A stretch of 64,000 nt of DNA from Crambe crambe (lineage: Eukaryota > Porifera > Demospongiae > Poecilosclerida > Crambeidae), in assembly GCA_963924555.1 (NCBI GenBank), contig OZ004588.1, positions 6,731,205 through 6,795,204 on the forward strand. The letters are read 5' to 3'. This document shows, piece by piece, positions 38,866 to 57,400 of this stretch; the first letter of the stretch is position 1; the number at the start of each line of letters is the position of its first letter. The position numbers and the translations under genes were made by a program. Under the pieces are notes generated by a model. It worked only from the letters and a program-made list of their open reading frames with translations, was not told where the DNA came from and did no database searches.

Positions 38866-39710
38866 CCCCCCCCCTTCTCTCAGGAAGTAGCAGTACGCAA
38901 TGACAGTGCCTGTGGATCCACGATTGGTCCCCTGATGTCAGCTAAACTAGGGATGCGTACCGTGGACATAGGGACCCCTCAACTCAGCATGCACTCCATC
39001 AGGGAGATGTGCTGTACCACTGGAGTCAGTCAAGCCTGCAAACTCTACAAGGTACTGTGTTCTGTGTGTACCTATAGTAGCACCTCCCCTCCCCCCTTTT
39101 GGGGGGTAAAAATTCTGTGATTTTCATGGATAGCCCAAATCAATGAAAATTTAACCCACGAATAATATACCATGTGTGCAAGAAATCAACCACATTATTA
39201 GCTAGTTCTAGATCAAAAGAAGAGGCTTTATTCCATGCAAAGTGACATCTTTTGGATCCCCGAGGCCCCTCTCAAGGTTAATATCATATTCGACAGTTTC
39301 AGCAAATTTGCTGGTGAAGTTGCTATGGAAGAAGGTGTGGATTGTATCTTACTGGCTTCTACCTCGTCGTGGTCACAAATTCTATTCTACTCCTAACACA
39401 GGCACCTGCCACTGACTCATTTGAACCCCCACAAAAATTTAACCACTAATTTTTTTACCCCCTTGAAAATAATCCCATTTTAAAATTAATATAAGCATGC
39501 GGCCGTTACGTATTCCTGCCACCTCCCTTCCTTTATAATTCCATTTTTCCTTCCCATGGGTCATCATCTATTGAGAACTCAGCAGAAACTTATTATAGTG
39601 TGCAGATTTATCATCCTAATTTTTTTCTCCTCCTCTCTCTCTCTCCCCTCACCCTGTAGCAATTCTACCAGAGTTTCCCTGATATTGACTCTAAGTTTAC
39701 AAGCAAGTGA
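35091..39710 (+). CDS. DNPEP: Aspartyl aminopeptidase (M18 family), 16 exons
   Basis: Exons: 35091-35105, 35148-35229, 35451-35539, 35588-35701, 35764-35889, 36320-36447, 36740-36809, 36885-36983, 37197-37274, 37420-37494, 37551-37620, 37761-37851, 37908-37947, 38067-38168, 38884-39051, 39660-39710; 465 residues (human 475). DNPEP is a cytosolic dodecameric zinc peptidase that removes N-terminal Asp or Glu from peptides. All metal and catalytic residues are present: His-93 in VGAHTDSP, Asp-257 in PRIDNL, Glu-291/292 in FDNEEVGS, Asp-336 in [13 protein letters not shown] and His-430 in QLSMHSIRE. The first exon encodes only five residues (MSVAR) and its ATG is the only one fitting the conserved [17 protein letters not shown] start. 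The acceptor of exon 15 uses a long (CT)n plus C-run as its pyrimidine tract. Confidence 0.96.
38789..38878. repeat. (CT)n microsatellite and poly-C at the DNPEP exon 15 acceptor
   Basis: About 38 CT units run into a C12-type run and then TTCTCTCAG, the acceptor of exon 15. Confidence 0.95.
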
Positions 39711-42187
39711 CCTGAGAACTTTCAACTAGATGCTGCATGTACGTAATGCAGTGACAATATACGTAGCTATATGCTTTATACTTGGTCTGTATAGTAGATA
39801 GCTAGCTAGCTGGTAATTTAGTTGCTATTTCCCCTTGTACAATACGTCTAGTGCTATATGAGCTGTTTGCTATTCTTTATCATAATGTTAATTTTGTATC
39901 TGATATTTCACTGCCACCACCAAATCAGTTCCAGTTTTTCTTCAATCCTCCTTCACCATCTCATTACATGATAACACCTTTAAACATGCCTAGATGAGAG
40001 ATAACCATCGTTTGTGAGTTCACTCTTACACTTTTCTTCATAGTTCACAGTGGAAAAGGTGGAATAGTGCGCTTATAGGTCGCAGCTGAGCATGTACATG
40101 AATCTGTCAACGGAATGGACAATGGATAAGATTACAGGATTTGATCAAGGAAGCTTTTGCTGTCCTGCAGCATGTCTCACCCAATGGAAGAGCAGTATGG
40201 TGACCGTTCACCAGTGTGAACATTTCATCTGTTCTTCCACATTGAATACATAGAAGAAGTCTACAAGAAGTTGCAACAAATGAGGAGTTGCTGTCTATCG
40301 CACCACTCTGATCTAGTCTTGCATAGGTGACCCTTTACCACATTCTGTAGCACTAGGGCAATGTACATTTGATTTGAGTCACAGCGAGCAAGTATTCCTA
40401 TAGGCTTTTGTGCTGATAGCTATTCATTTGTGCTTTCAACTCCTTAGAAGATTTTGATGTGAGTTTTATATGCAAGTGGCAGGCAGCTGCATACATAGAA
40501 AACTGTAATGCTTACTTCAAAGCACTTAGATAAGCCTAGCATTTAGATAAGCTTTGTGCCTGCTGCCCAAAAGGCTGTAGAAATGTTTAGCTGATAGTTC
40601 ATTTGTGCTTTATGTAAGTGGCAGGCAGCTGCATGCATAGAAAGCATACTTACCACAAAGCACTTAGATATGTCTAGTGCCTACAATCCACTTAGATGTA
40701 GAAATCAATTACAATTGGAGCATGCGCATAAATGCACGCGCAGGGCGCTACTAATTCGGGACACGTACTTGCACCTTTTATTGCAGCGAGCGAGCGAAGC
40801 GAGTGAGCTGACTCTCAGGTCATGACTCATTGAAATTTTAAATATATATATATATCTAGGTCTACACTCCAAAATGCCCCAGGCGTACGTACGTACGTAC
40901 GTGTCGTGCAATAGTAGCGCCCCTGCGCGTGCATTTATGCGCATGCTCCAGTTGCAATTGCTTGATTGATTTCTACATCGCTTTGTATATAGCATGGTGG
41001 ATAGTAGGGCTAGGCTTATCTAAGTGGATTGTAGGCACTAGACATATCCAAGTGCTTTGTGGTAAGTACTTAGCTTTCTATGCATGGAGCCGCCTGCCAC
41101 TTAGCTACATAGCTAACACAACAGCAAAGCAAGCTCAACATTTCTACAGCCTTTTGGGCAGCAGGCACAAGAGGCTTATCTAAGCGGCTTGTAGGCACTA
41201 GGCTTATCTAAGTGCTTTGAGGTAAGCATGTATGCAGCTGCCTGCCACCACTTACATGACTCTTAGCAATATCAAGCACTGAAGCCTATCAGCTACTTTA
41301 ATTGCTCACTGTCAAATGCTGCACATTGCTATAGATACTCGACAGCAAATGAAAATCGTTGAAGAATACTTGCTTGCTCGCTCGCTGTCAACTGAATGTT
41401 GAACATTGCCCTAGTTGATAGCCTCGTACGAGGCTAGTGTGTGTCTCGCTCGCTCGTCAATTATAGTAGAGTGGTGGTGTGTCATACTAGTAAATGCTCG
41501 TGTAGCATTGTTGGGCGAGAGAGCGTATTCAGCAATTGAATTCCTTTTTTTCTATTTGTCCTTTTTATCCTTCTAGCTAATTGTTTAATTTTTTTCCCAG
41601 TTCATTTATAATTACTTTTGCAATGTTAATGTCATTGTATAGAGGCACAGAAAGTTAGCTAACTCCTACCATGTGGCTATCCTAGCTATGATATTGGATT
41701 TAGCTAGCTCAGTTAAATCTAAATTGAATTGCTTACTTTAATACTATGGTTTCCTCAGCAGTCATTTGTACTTTGACTTATTGGGCTAAGATATTGCAGT
41801 GGTTGTGGCAGCTGCATACACAGGAGGCTGAATAATGCTTACCACAAGCACTTAGAAAGCCAAGCGCCTGCAATCCACTTAGCGCCTCTATGACAAAATG
41901 CTGTAGAAAGCAATAAGCTCTAGCTGTTTGTTCTAAGTGCTATGGGCATGTTTCATTTGTGGGGTCAAAGGTCAAACGAACGTGCGCATGCATATTATAT
42001 AATATCGTGAATCTCGATTGACATGACAAGTGTGTGTCTCGCTCGCCAATAACAGAATTGATAGTGTGAGTAGGAGTGGGATAAATTACATTATGCTAAG
42101 TGTTTCCTACTTCAAAAATGCCCATCCACTATAAAAACACCTGAAATGTACTGCCACTTTTTGCTCTGCTGCCTGCAAGCAACAGAG
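39711..42187. other. Intergenic between DNPEP and paralogue A, repeat-rich
   Basis: No gene is supported. The first 600 bases are likely DNPEP 3' untranslated region and spacer; the rest is dominated by a large inverted repeat and a diverged further copy of it near 41800-41930. Confidence 0.6.
40359..41416. repeat. Foldback repeat (two inverted arms of about 400-500 bp)
   Basis: The left arm (about 40359-40765) and the inverted right arm (about 40908-41416) share GGGCAATGTACAT-type ends, GTGGCAGGCAGCTGCAT, CACAAAGCACTTAGATATGT and GAGCATGCGCATAAATGCAC. The centre holds an AT run and TACGTACGTACG. A single-arm copy with the centre recurs in intron 2 of paralogue A (43655-44205), so this is a dispersed family, probably a non-autonomous DNA transposon. 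No coding region. Confidence 0.75.
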
Positions 42188-48147
<5,960 letters not shown>

Positions 48148-48681
48148 TAGAAGAAAAACTGCTTTTTAGATTACGTTAGATTAGAAGTACTAGTAAACTT
48201 CTTTTTTTTTCTTTTTTTTTCTTTTTTTTAAAATAAAAATTAGAATTGTGATTTCAATAGGCAGTTTATATATTGCTATTGCATGGCAGCTATGTGCACT
48301 CATGGTACCTGTTACATGTGCATTCATGGCAGCTATATATGTGCACTCATGGTACCTGTTACATGTGCATTCATGGCAGCTATATATGTGTACTGCATGG
48401 CACCTGTTACATGTGCACTCATGGCACTTGTTACAGCTATAGAGTTATTTTTCCTTCTTGCAATTGCATAGTACAGGCCGTTATTCTTTTCCGCTTCTTT
48501 ATCATAACATTGCTCAAATAACAAAATGCACAACTATATATTTCTCCTTCTTGCAATTACAATAGAGTTAGATGTACAGGCTGTTATTCATTTCCGCTTC
48601 TTTGTCATAACATTGCTTCTGTAATAAAACTCCATGAAATCTTCTGAAGTTCGGCTTTTTTGCTCTGCTGAAGCAACAAAA
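48148..48681. other. Spacer A-B with 3' short repeats
   Basis: AATAAA at 48232 after a T-rich run is a likely polyadenylation signal of paralogue A. From 48288 to 48430, imperfect units of about 40-44 bases (CATGGCACCTGTTACATGTG type) form a small array that encodes nothing credible. The last 200 bases resemble the upstream region of copies A and C. Confidence 0.6.
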
Positions 48682-51600
48682 ATGGCTGAACTTCGATTTT
48701 TCTTCTTTGTTGCAATTTTTCTGTGGTTGTGTGGCTCCTTCCCCCTGGTCAATGGCGCTTGTCAAGATAAGGCTTGTGTGGAGGAGAAATGCAGGATATG
48801 TACAGAGACAGAGTGCAAGAATTGTGTCAAGGTGGAATGCATGGTGTGTGCCCAGGGAGTCCATGGAGAGGGAGAAGTCATTGAGCAGAATGTAGTGAAG
48901 AATAAGATCATCAATGCAATGAATGTAAGTATTATTATGTATACAAAACAATAGAGGACCTGGGGGCATAGAGTGCAATTTTCACTATTCAGATTCAGAA
49001 TCTGCAATAATTAATTATACGGTGAAACCCACAATATTAAGGACACTCCGATAACCTCTCTAGCTACGTCTGGATGCATGCAAGCTAGTGTGTTCAGAGG
49101 TTTCACAGTAGACATAACTATAGCTACATAATTAGCATGAGTAGAGCAAGACTGCATGTGCTCAGGAGGTCCACCTTCACTTGTAACTAGCTTGCTAACT
49201 AGTGATCATATAGTCTTTCCAATAAGTTGATAATGATTGTGCCTGCATGCTGTTGAATTTACAGAAAGCTATGGACAAGCTTGTAAGGAAGGCCGGCAAT
49301 ACCATTTGCACTTTCATGGCACGGAAAATCAAGAAATTCAAGGATAAGGGGAAATTCTATGAAGAAAAAGGTACAGAATATCACCATATAAACATACACT
49401 ACGTATATAGTGGCATCATGTACATAGCTAATGCTCAAATCCAGGAAATCTCAGGCAGTAATTGTAAATAGCTAGCTACAGCTGCTGTTGATTGTAGCTA
49501 TCTAGCTACTCCAGCTAACTGTTTACATCTTTAGCAGAAGTTCAGTTTGTAGTTTTAACTAGCTAGCTAGCTTATTTGAGAAAGAGGAAACAGAGTTCCG
49601 CACTTTAACTACTACGATGATTTCTGTCCTTGGCTGCTCAACCAGATCTCGTCTTTAAAGCTATTCCATGGGAGGAAATCCTTCAAATAAGGGATCCAAA
49701 GACCAACAATCAATAGAGTAGCTACACTTTTGTGCAATCAATAACTTTAGCTTATTGGGGAATTTTCAAGTGATAACAATAATCATTTTCATGTTATGTA
49801 GCTGATTAATTTTCATTGTTAATACATAAATACATACAATGTAATAATAAATACATACAACGTAAATACATGTACATGTATGACCTGACTCCTTTTGACC
49901 TACAGGACAATACTTGGAATTTACAGTGGATGAAGACAAGAAGCTATCCCTTTTGACGTTTCTCTCGCAAAAAATATCCATCCCACAACTCCTCCTTGAC
50001 TTTTTCAGCTTTGATTGCAAAACTAACGAGCTGGTGATTGAGACACGGCCTGGTGCTAGTCAGACTATCATCCCATATGTGATAAAACTCAAAAGTGTTT
50101 CACTCAGTCTTGAAGCGACTCTCACAGACTTGACAAACACATTAAAGATTTCTTTGATTGGAGACTGGAAAGTAGGAGGGGCTCAGATTGAAACATACGT
50201 GGATTACTACAGAGATGCTGGTGAAATTGAAATCAGTGCTTCACCAAAGGATAAAGAAATAAGTTTACCTCGATTTGCACAAGATCTGACCGGTCTTTCT
50301 ATTCCAAGTGCATCAGTTGGAACTCTGGGACTGGATTTCTATGGTATAATCACTTCCGATAACTCAGTTACTTTGACTCTGAGTAGTGATAAGGGAAAGG
50401 CTAAGGTATACGCCATCTACCAGAAGGAAGGGAATCAAGCATCAAGTAAAGCATTTGCAGTAGAGTTTCCTGGATTTCAATTGAGCTCATTGATCAAGAA
50501 GGTCACTAATGTCAACATTTCAAGAGTTCCATACTTTGGTGCATTGCGAGTCAGTGATATTGGAATCACCTTTTCCACTGGTGAGATAGAAGCACTACCT
50601 GAAGACACCTTCGCTAAAAGTAAACTCTTGAAGAACAATGGAGTTGCGATACCAAAGGGTGTGAAAGCATATATGGTTGTACCGTTTTATAAGGACATTG
50701 TCATCATGACCTATAGGGAAGAGACGTTTACTTTTAGACCCATGAAGAAGAATTTATCGCTTAAAAAGATTTTGCGTTTCTTTTTTCCCAAACGAGACCT
50801 GGGAAAGCTTCACCTGCTAAACAAACTAAGGAAAGTTTTTGATTTGAATATTGATGAATTCTCAATTTCAGGGCCCAGAAAGGAATTGAGTATTGGAATA
50901 TCATACCCAAGAAGCATCAAGTTTTTCAAGAATCTACTGGTTATTTCTGATTTGTCTGTCTACCTCATAATTGGCCAGCAACACCCGAGGGTCAGAGCAG
51001 AAGCGCAAGGTATCATCAACCTAGCAGGAGCCAAATTTAAGACCAGCTTGTCCATGAATAAACGAAATCAATATGTTCTATCAGCCAATGGGGACAAGTT
51101 GCCAGTAACTGCTCTAATACGCAAGTTTCACACCTCTGTTCTCCCAAAATATTTATCCAAGTTAATCAATAGAATTCCATTCCTGCGATTTTCTATCCTG
51201 AAGCCAACTATTTCATACACCTTAGGAGCCAGACCTTTGCAAATGCACATTGGAGGTACACCTGTGGTACATGGTTTCCGGACTATCGATATGGACATCA
51301 TCATAGTTAAGTCTGGGAGGAGAATTAAAATGGTTCAAGGCTTTCAGCTAGCTTCAATCAATCTTGGAGCTTTCATGTCAAGGATTACTGGTTTTAACTT
51401 CAGAAGAGTGGCATTACTCAACCTGAATGTAGACCTCAGTGTGACATTGTCTTCAGCCACTTTTCGTAGTGTCCATTTCAACCATGGAAAGCTTAAAGGT
51501 CTCAGTATCACAAAGGGGATCTCAGTGCAGGCATCCATGGGCTTCCCAAGGAACTGCCACTCTGATACGTTCTGTCGAGCAGCAAGCACTCTCATCGGTA

Positions 51601-53564
51601 AGAATGCAAGAATGTCAGTCCAAGCAACAGTCAACTCCCTCAATTACTTCGCTATAACTGCATCCCTTTCCAGCATAAGATTGGGCAAGAAGGTAACGCT
51701 TATCAGAGCAGGATTAAGGATAGTTGGAGGGACCACCTTTAGTGTTGGAATTGTTGGTTCAATAGATCTGAGGAACCCTCGCATCACTCTTGCTGCTGAA
51801 ATTTCCGTGAGCACAAAAGGTCTAGCCCTCCAGCTCTCAATGACAAACTGCTGGCACAATGCCTTCAGTGCAAAGTGGCTCTCCATTTGCAATCTGCTTG
51901 GATCAATAGCCTTTGCTCCCACAACTGGTGTGTCTGGACTTGAGCTCGGTGGTGAGATTCGACTTGGATACAAGTCCACCGGTCGCCAAATTATTGCCAA
52001 GGGCTACATTGGAATCAACACAGTTTCACCTCTTGAGAATTACTACTATGTCAAGTTCAATCGGATCACTATGGGCTCGTTGCTCAAAGCATTTAGAGTC
52101 AACATCAGACTTCCAAAACCACTAGCAGTCAGTGGGTTCCCTAAAGGTTTCCAGTCATCTTTCTCCCTCCTTGGAAAAGAACTGCCTCAAGTACGTGTCA
52201 GCATACCTCGTGGTTTCCACCTAAAGGGTGCTCTGAATATCCTTGGACTTCAAGGGTATGCAGATGTGACAATAGACCTTCCCCGGTTGTATGATTACAA
52301 AATTGCTCTGCCACCAATCAATGTGGCCAGGGGGCTATTGAAGATGTATGCTTCATCCAGAGATCGATCACGAGGTCCTCTGTTGAGAGCTAAAGTTCAG
52401 TTACTTCCTCGTCCTGCTGTTGATATTCAAGCTAAAGGGTATGTGAAAGTTTTGGGCATTTCCATCGAGACAAGGTTAAGGATCACCAATAGCAAGTACG
52501 AATTTTTCATCAGAGGAAAAATACTCCACCTCTTTGATGCCAGCCTATACATCTCAGCAAACTACAGGAAGCTGTCATCAGCTCACTTTCGTGTCAAGGG
52601 ATCTTTCAGAAATGACCTTTTTCATCAAATTGAGAGATATGTCACTGGCACTCTGAGTCATTCTGCCAAGAAGGCAACAGCAGTCATCAAGGTTGCTATA
52701 CGTAAAGTCAACAGCAAAAAAGCCGTCTTTAATCGAGCTATAGCCAGGCTGGAAAGAGCTCGACGTAAGGTGAATGCAGCCAAGCACAAGTTCCATAGAG
52801 CTGCAAACAAGGTCAGGGATACTCAAATTCGTCTTCACAGGAAATGTCGTATCAGGAGCTGTGGTAGTAAGTATTTGTTAGTATAATGATAGCGGATTCA
52901 CTTTTCACTTTAGTTATAAATACAGTCGTTATCCGGACACCTTTGTCCAAACTTTTTTTCTAGGCTGCCAGATAAGAAATGATAAGTGAAATGCATTACC
53001 AAATTCCGCAGGCCCTTAAATTACTGCATCTTGGTCTTTGGTCTGTGCAGGTGACCACTTATTCCTATTAAATGTTGTTATTATTCCTTTACAGGGTGGT
53101 CATTGGGATGCAAAATTAAGAATACTGCCTGCCATGTTTTCCGTAAAACCACTGGACTAGCTCTCCGCAAAGCAGAGAAAATAGTGAGGAGTTCTAGACA
53201 CGTCCTAAAGGTTGCCAATGCTGGATTCATCGCAGCTCAGTCTGTTGTCCAGACTGCACGTCAATCTCTCAATGCTGCCAAACTTGTCCTGAGAGGGTTT
53301 AACCACGCTCACCGATTTGGAGTCAAAGCTGCAAATATGATAGTTCGCTATGGACTCAATGGCATTATATCCATCAGGAAGATCACATTTGACACTCAGC
53401 TTGGTATTGCCAGCAGGGGCCACTTCGCAGCTGGAATTGATGTCACATTCCTGAAGAAAAAACGAGTCCGAGCCCGGTTCAAAGTTAACCTGCGCTCCAT
53501 CTCCTCAATGGCCAAGCAGCTGGTTCGGTGGGTTGGGCATGGCATTACCACACTTTTCGGATAA
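48682..53564 (+). CDS. Paralogue B of the giant secreted repetitive protein family, 4 exons
   Basis: Exons 48682-48924, 49265-49370, 49906-52866 and 53095-53564 give 1259 residues, with the same phases (0, 1, 1) and the same sizes of exons 2 and 4 (106 and 470) as paralogue A. Start chosen at the Met that aligns with the signal peptides of A and C (MAELRFFFFVAIFLWLCG); an in-frame Met 16 codons earlier is possible. The Cys-rich segment has one more CxxC unit than A (ACVEEKCRICTETECKNC). The giant exon and C-terminal coiled coil align without gaps of note, apart from one extra residue relative to A. B differs from both A and C in several patches of the middle region (for example LSKLINRIPF where A and C have LSKLLRRIPF). 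Strong conservation of exons against clearly diverged introns suggests selection on the protein. Function unknown. Confidence 0.85.
49018..49110. mobile_element. 93-bp MITE in intron 1 of paralogue B, pogo/mariner-like
   Basis: CGGTGAAACC and GGTTTCACAG (inverted, one mismatch) are each flanked by TA. The size and ends suit a minimal pogo/Tc1-type MITE. A related sequence (CAGTCAAACCTCTGTTATCC) occurs in intron 3 of paralogue C near 59835. Confidence 0.55.
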
Positions 53565-54418
53565 CTATAAATATAAGAAAGAATAAAGAAGAAAGTTTTA
53601 TTAGGCTAGTTGAGTGTGTTTTCATTAGAAGTGTGAAATAGCTACTATTTTTATTATTATTATTATTTATTTTTTTAATTTTTTTACGTACATGTAGCAT
53701 ATTCAGGGAATTTGGAAGAGTGACAATTAGCTAATAGGCAGCAGCACCAGTCATAGCTTTAAAATTAATGCTAATTACAAGTAATGTATGGCACCTGTTA
53801 CAGCTACATGCATACATGGCACTTATTATAGCTACATTGCATATATGACACCTGTTACAGCTACATGCATATATGGCACTTGTTACAGCTACATGCATAC
53901 ATGGCACCTGCATGTTTAATTGTTACAGTTAACTAGCTACTGGTTAATTATACATCATGATCAATTAACTTCATAGCTATAGCTACTATCAATAGCTAAT
54001 CTCCTATCACAAGCTGGTTATGTTTCCATCCCTCCCCCCTCCCAATGGGGTAAAGATAAGTGTGCACTCTCCTATGAAAACATTATGACATTATGATGAT
54101 CAGTCTTCCATCTCTTACTTTATAGCAATTTAAATGGCTAGCTAATCAGAACTCTTTTGATAAAATATTGCGCGTAGCTATGTAATGCAGTAAGAATGTA
54201 GTAGCTAGATACTTTATGTTCATTCTGTAGTAGATAATGATTTCCCCTTCTTGCAACTGCAGTGTTCATGCAGGCTGTTATTCTTTTCTTCTTTATCATA
54301 ACCATCAAATGAATTTCCTACTTCAAAATTCTAAAGTGCACAATATAAAACTCACAAAGTCTACTTAAGTTTCTAGCATATGCAGCTTTTTTTGCTCTGT
54401 TGCCTGCAAGCAGCATAA
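53565..54418. other. Spacer B-C with 3' short repeats
   Basis: AATAAA at 53582 follows the stop by 18 bases. From about 53780 to 53912, imperfect units containing GGCACCTGTTACAGCTACATGCAT repeat four to five times, related to those behind A and C. No gene is seen. Confidence 0.6.
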
Positions 54419-57400
54419 ATGGCTTGCAGAAAACTTCAATTTTTCTTCTTTGTTGCGATTTTTCTGTGGTTATGTGGTTCCTTCCCCCTGGTCAATGGCG
54501 CTTGTCGAGATAAGGCTTGTGTGGAAGAGAAGTGCAGGATATGTGCAGAAACAGAATGCAAGGATTGTGTGAAGTCAGAGTGCATGGTTTGTACCCAGGG
54601 AGTCATTGGCGACCATGGAGAGGGAGAAGTTGTTGAGCAGAATGTAGTGAAGAATAAGATCATCAATGCAATGAACGTAAGAATGTAGCTATACAAATGT
54701 ACAAATGCTTCAGCTATAGCTAGAGGACTTGGGGCATACATGCACAATGCAATTTTTGCTATTCAGAATCTGTTAAAAATGCACAGTTAGCTATTATACA
54801 CGATAAAGGACACTCTGAAAGAGCATCAACCCCTCAACAAAGGATATCATGCTATACAAAATAACCCCCCAAAATTACAAAGGACAAAGGCTGAGTCCCC
54901 AAGTCTGTTCATAGTCTGGAAGTTTCACTATATGTGATAGTACTGAGAAAAGGGGTCTTATGGAGCAGAAATTCAAATATTGGTATCATTCTAAAGCTCT
55001 TATTCTGGAAATTTATAATGGTTTTTAAATCAACCTTATGCACCATTTTGTTCCTGAGTTATACTTAATTGAATTTTACATCTCATGTACATTTTATATG
55101 TAGCTTGTAAACTTTACAAGCGTTTAACAGTTTTGCACGATAGCTAAGACCCCTTTTCTCAAGTGCTATCATCACATAATAGATAGATATAGCTATGCAT
55201 GCATGATAATTTTTGTTAGAGTACTGAAGACAGTGCTCAGGAGGTCCACCTTCACATGCAAATAGCCTGCTGGTGGTGATCAGAATGTCCACCTTCACAT
55301 GCAACTTGCCAGTCTTTTCATCAGTAACAGTTCATAATGATTGCATGCTGTTGAATTTACAGAAAGCTATGGACAAGCTCATAAAGAAGGCAGGCAATAC
55401 CATTTGCACTTTCATGGCACGGAAAATCAAGAGATTTGAGGATAAGGGAGAATTCTATGAAGAAAAAGGTACAGAATATATGAATCATAACATCTATAGC
55501 AGCTGCTATACCTGGCAAAGTTTAGAGTCTTGTAGCTAATGATCAGATCCAGGAAAACTTTAGGATGTAGCTAATTGTATAAACTGATACAGTTACTGCA
55601 GCTAGCTACTCCAACTATAACTGTTTACATCTTTAGCAGAAATGCAGTTTGTAGCTTCAACTAGCTGGCCAGCTTATTTAGAAAGAGGAAACCGAGTTCC
55701 ACTGGAATGATTTCCGTCTTGTAATGGAATGATTTCCATCTGCTAAGAATAACTGATGCCAGCTAGTTACTGAAATATTTGTTTGTGCTTGGAGTAGTGC
55801 ATGATAGCTATAATAGCTAGCTACATGTAAACAGATTCCATGGCCTCATCACTTTTTTGGCCAGGATTGGAGAGTTCAGAGTTCAATGGTTCTTAACCTT
55901 TTAACATCATTTAATGAGTCACATGTACATAGTGATAGTCATGAACCTGTATGAACCATGCCTTAATCACACCTCTAACCACACCCATAGCCTCTACACT
56001 TTAGCTAATTTTGCTTCTTACAGCTTCACTATAGCTTTGCAGCATTGCCTATGTATACCTTATAGCTGCTTACAAGATGAGCTCATCTTTAAAGCTATGG
56101 ATGAAATCCTTCAATTATAGCTAAATAAGGAATGCTATCCTCCTACTATCATTTCAGGACACTTTTAGCTATGTATTCAATATTCATGTTAACAATTTTC
56201 ATTTTCGTTGTTACAGCTAGCTCATAGCTAGGCATGGGGCTAATATGCTCTTTTTTTTTGGCCTATTATTCTATTCTGCAGTGCTCCTCCAGCAGACCCA
56301 TTATTCTTTTCATAGTAGCCTATTATTCTCAACAAAAATGTCCTGAAAGAGTACATTATTTGAACTGTGTGTAGCATTTAACAGTTTTCTTGCTGATCCC
56401 CAAAAGGATGTAAAAAATTTTTTTGCATTAGAATGCAATACTAGCACTCAAAAGCACCCATGTGTAGGCAAGGGAGTGAGCTATAACAATGACTGAAGCC
56501 TATTATTCTGGTTCTTTAGCCTATTATGCTGTTATTCCAGTGAGGCCCTATTATTCCCATTATTATGCCAGTATATTAGCCCCATGCCTACTCATAGCTA
56601 GCTAACTAGTCACATAATAGCTTGTGGTAATCTTCATCATTGAATCAATACTATCAATGAAATTCACATGCCATGCATAATAGCTAAATCATACTTTCTC
56701 TGGTGCATAACTACTGATACATTTTTGTCTCTTATTATGCCCTGACTACTGTGACTACATTGCATCCTTTTGACCTACAGGACAATACTTGGAATTTACA
56801 GTGGATAAAAACAAGAAAATATCCCTTTCGACATTTCTCTCACTAAAAATATCCATCCCACAACTCCTCCTTGACTTTTTCAGCTTTGATTGCGAAACTA
56901 ACGAGCTGGTGATCGAGACACGGCCTGGTGCTAGTCAGACTATCATCCCATCCGTGATCAAACTCAAAAGTGTTTCACTAAGCCTTGAAGCGACACTCAC
57001 AGACTTGACCAACACATTAAAGATTTCTTTGATTGGAGACTGGAAAGTAGGAGGGGCTCAGATTGAAACATATGTGGATTACTACAGAGATGCTGGTGAA
57101 ATTGAAATCAGTGCTTCACCAAAGGATAAGAAGATGAGCTTGCCTCGGTTTGCCAAAGATCTGACTGGTCTTTCTATTCCAAGTGGATCAGTTGGAACTC
57201 AGGGACTTGATTTCTGTGGAATAATCACTTCTGATAACTCAGTTACTTTGACTCTGAGTAGTGATAAGGGAAAGGCTAAGATATACGCCATCTACCAGAA
57301 GGAAGGGAATCAAGCATCAAGTAAGGCATTTGCAGTAGAGTTTCCTGGATTTCAATTGAGCTCACTGATCAAGAAGGTCACTAATGTTGACATTTCAAGA

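Noticed and set aside
40130-40320. Possible extra exon or gene fragment downstream of DNPEP
   Set aside because: No frame longer than about 20 residues with splice sites; DNPEP already ends with a proper stop.
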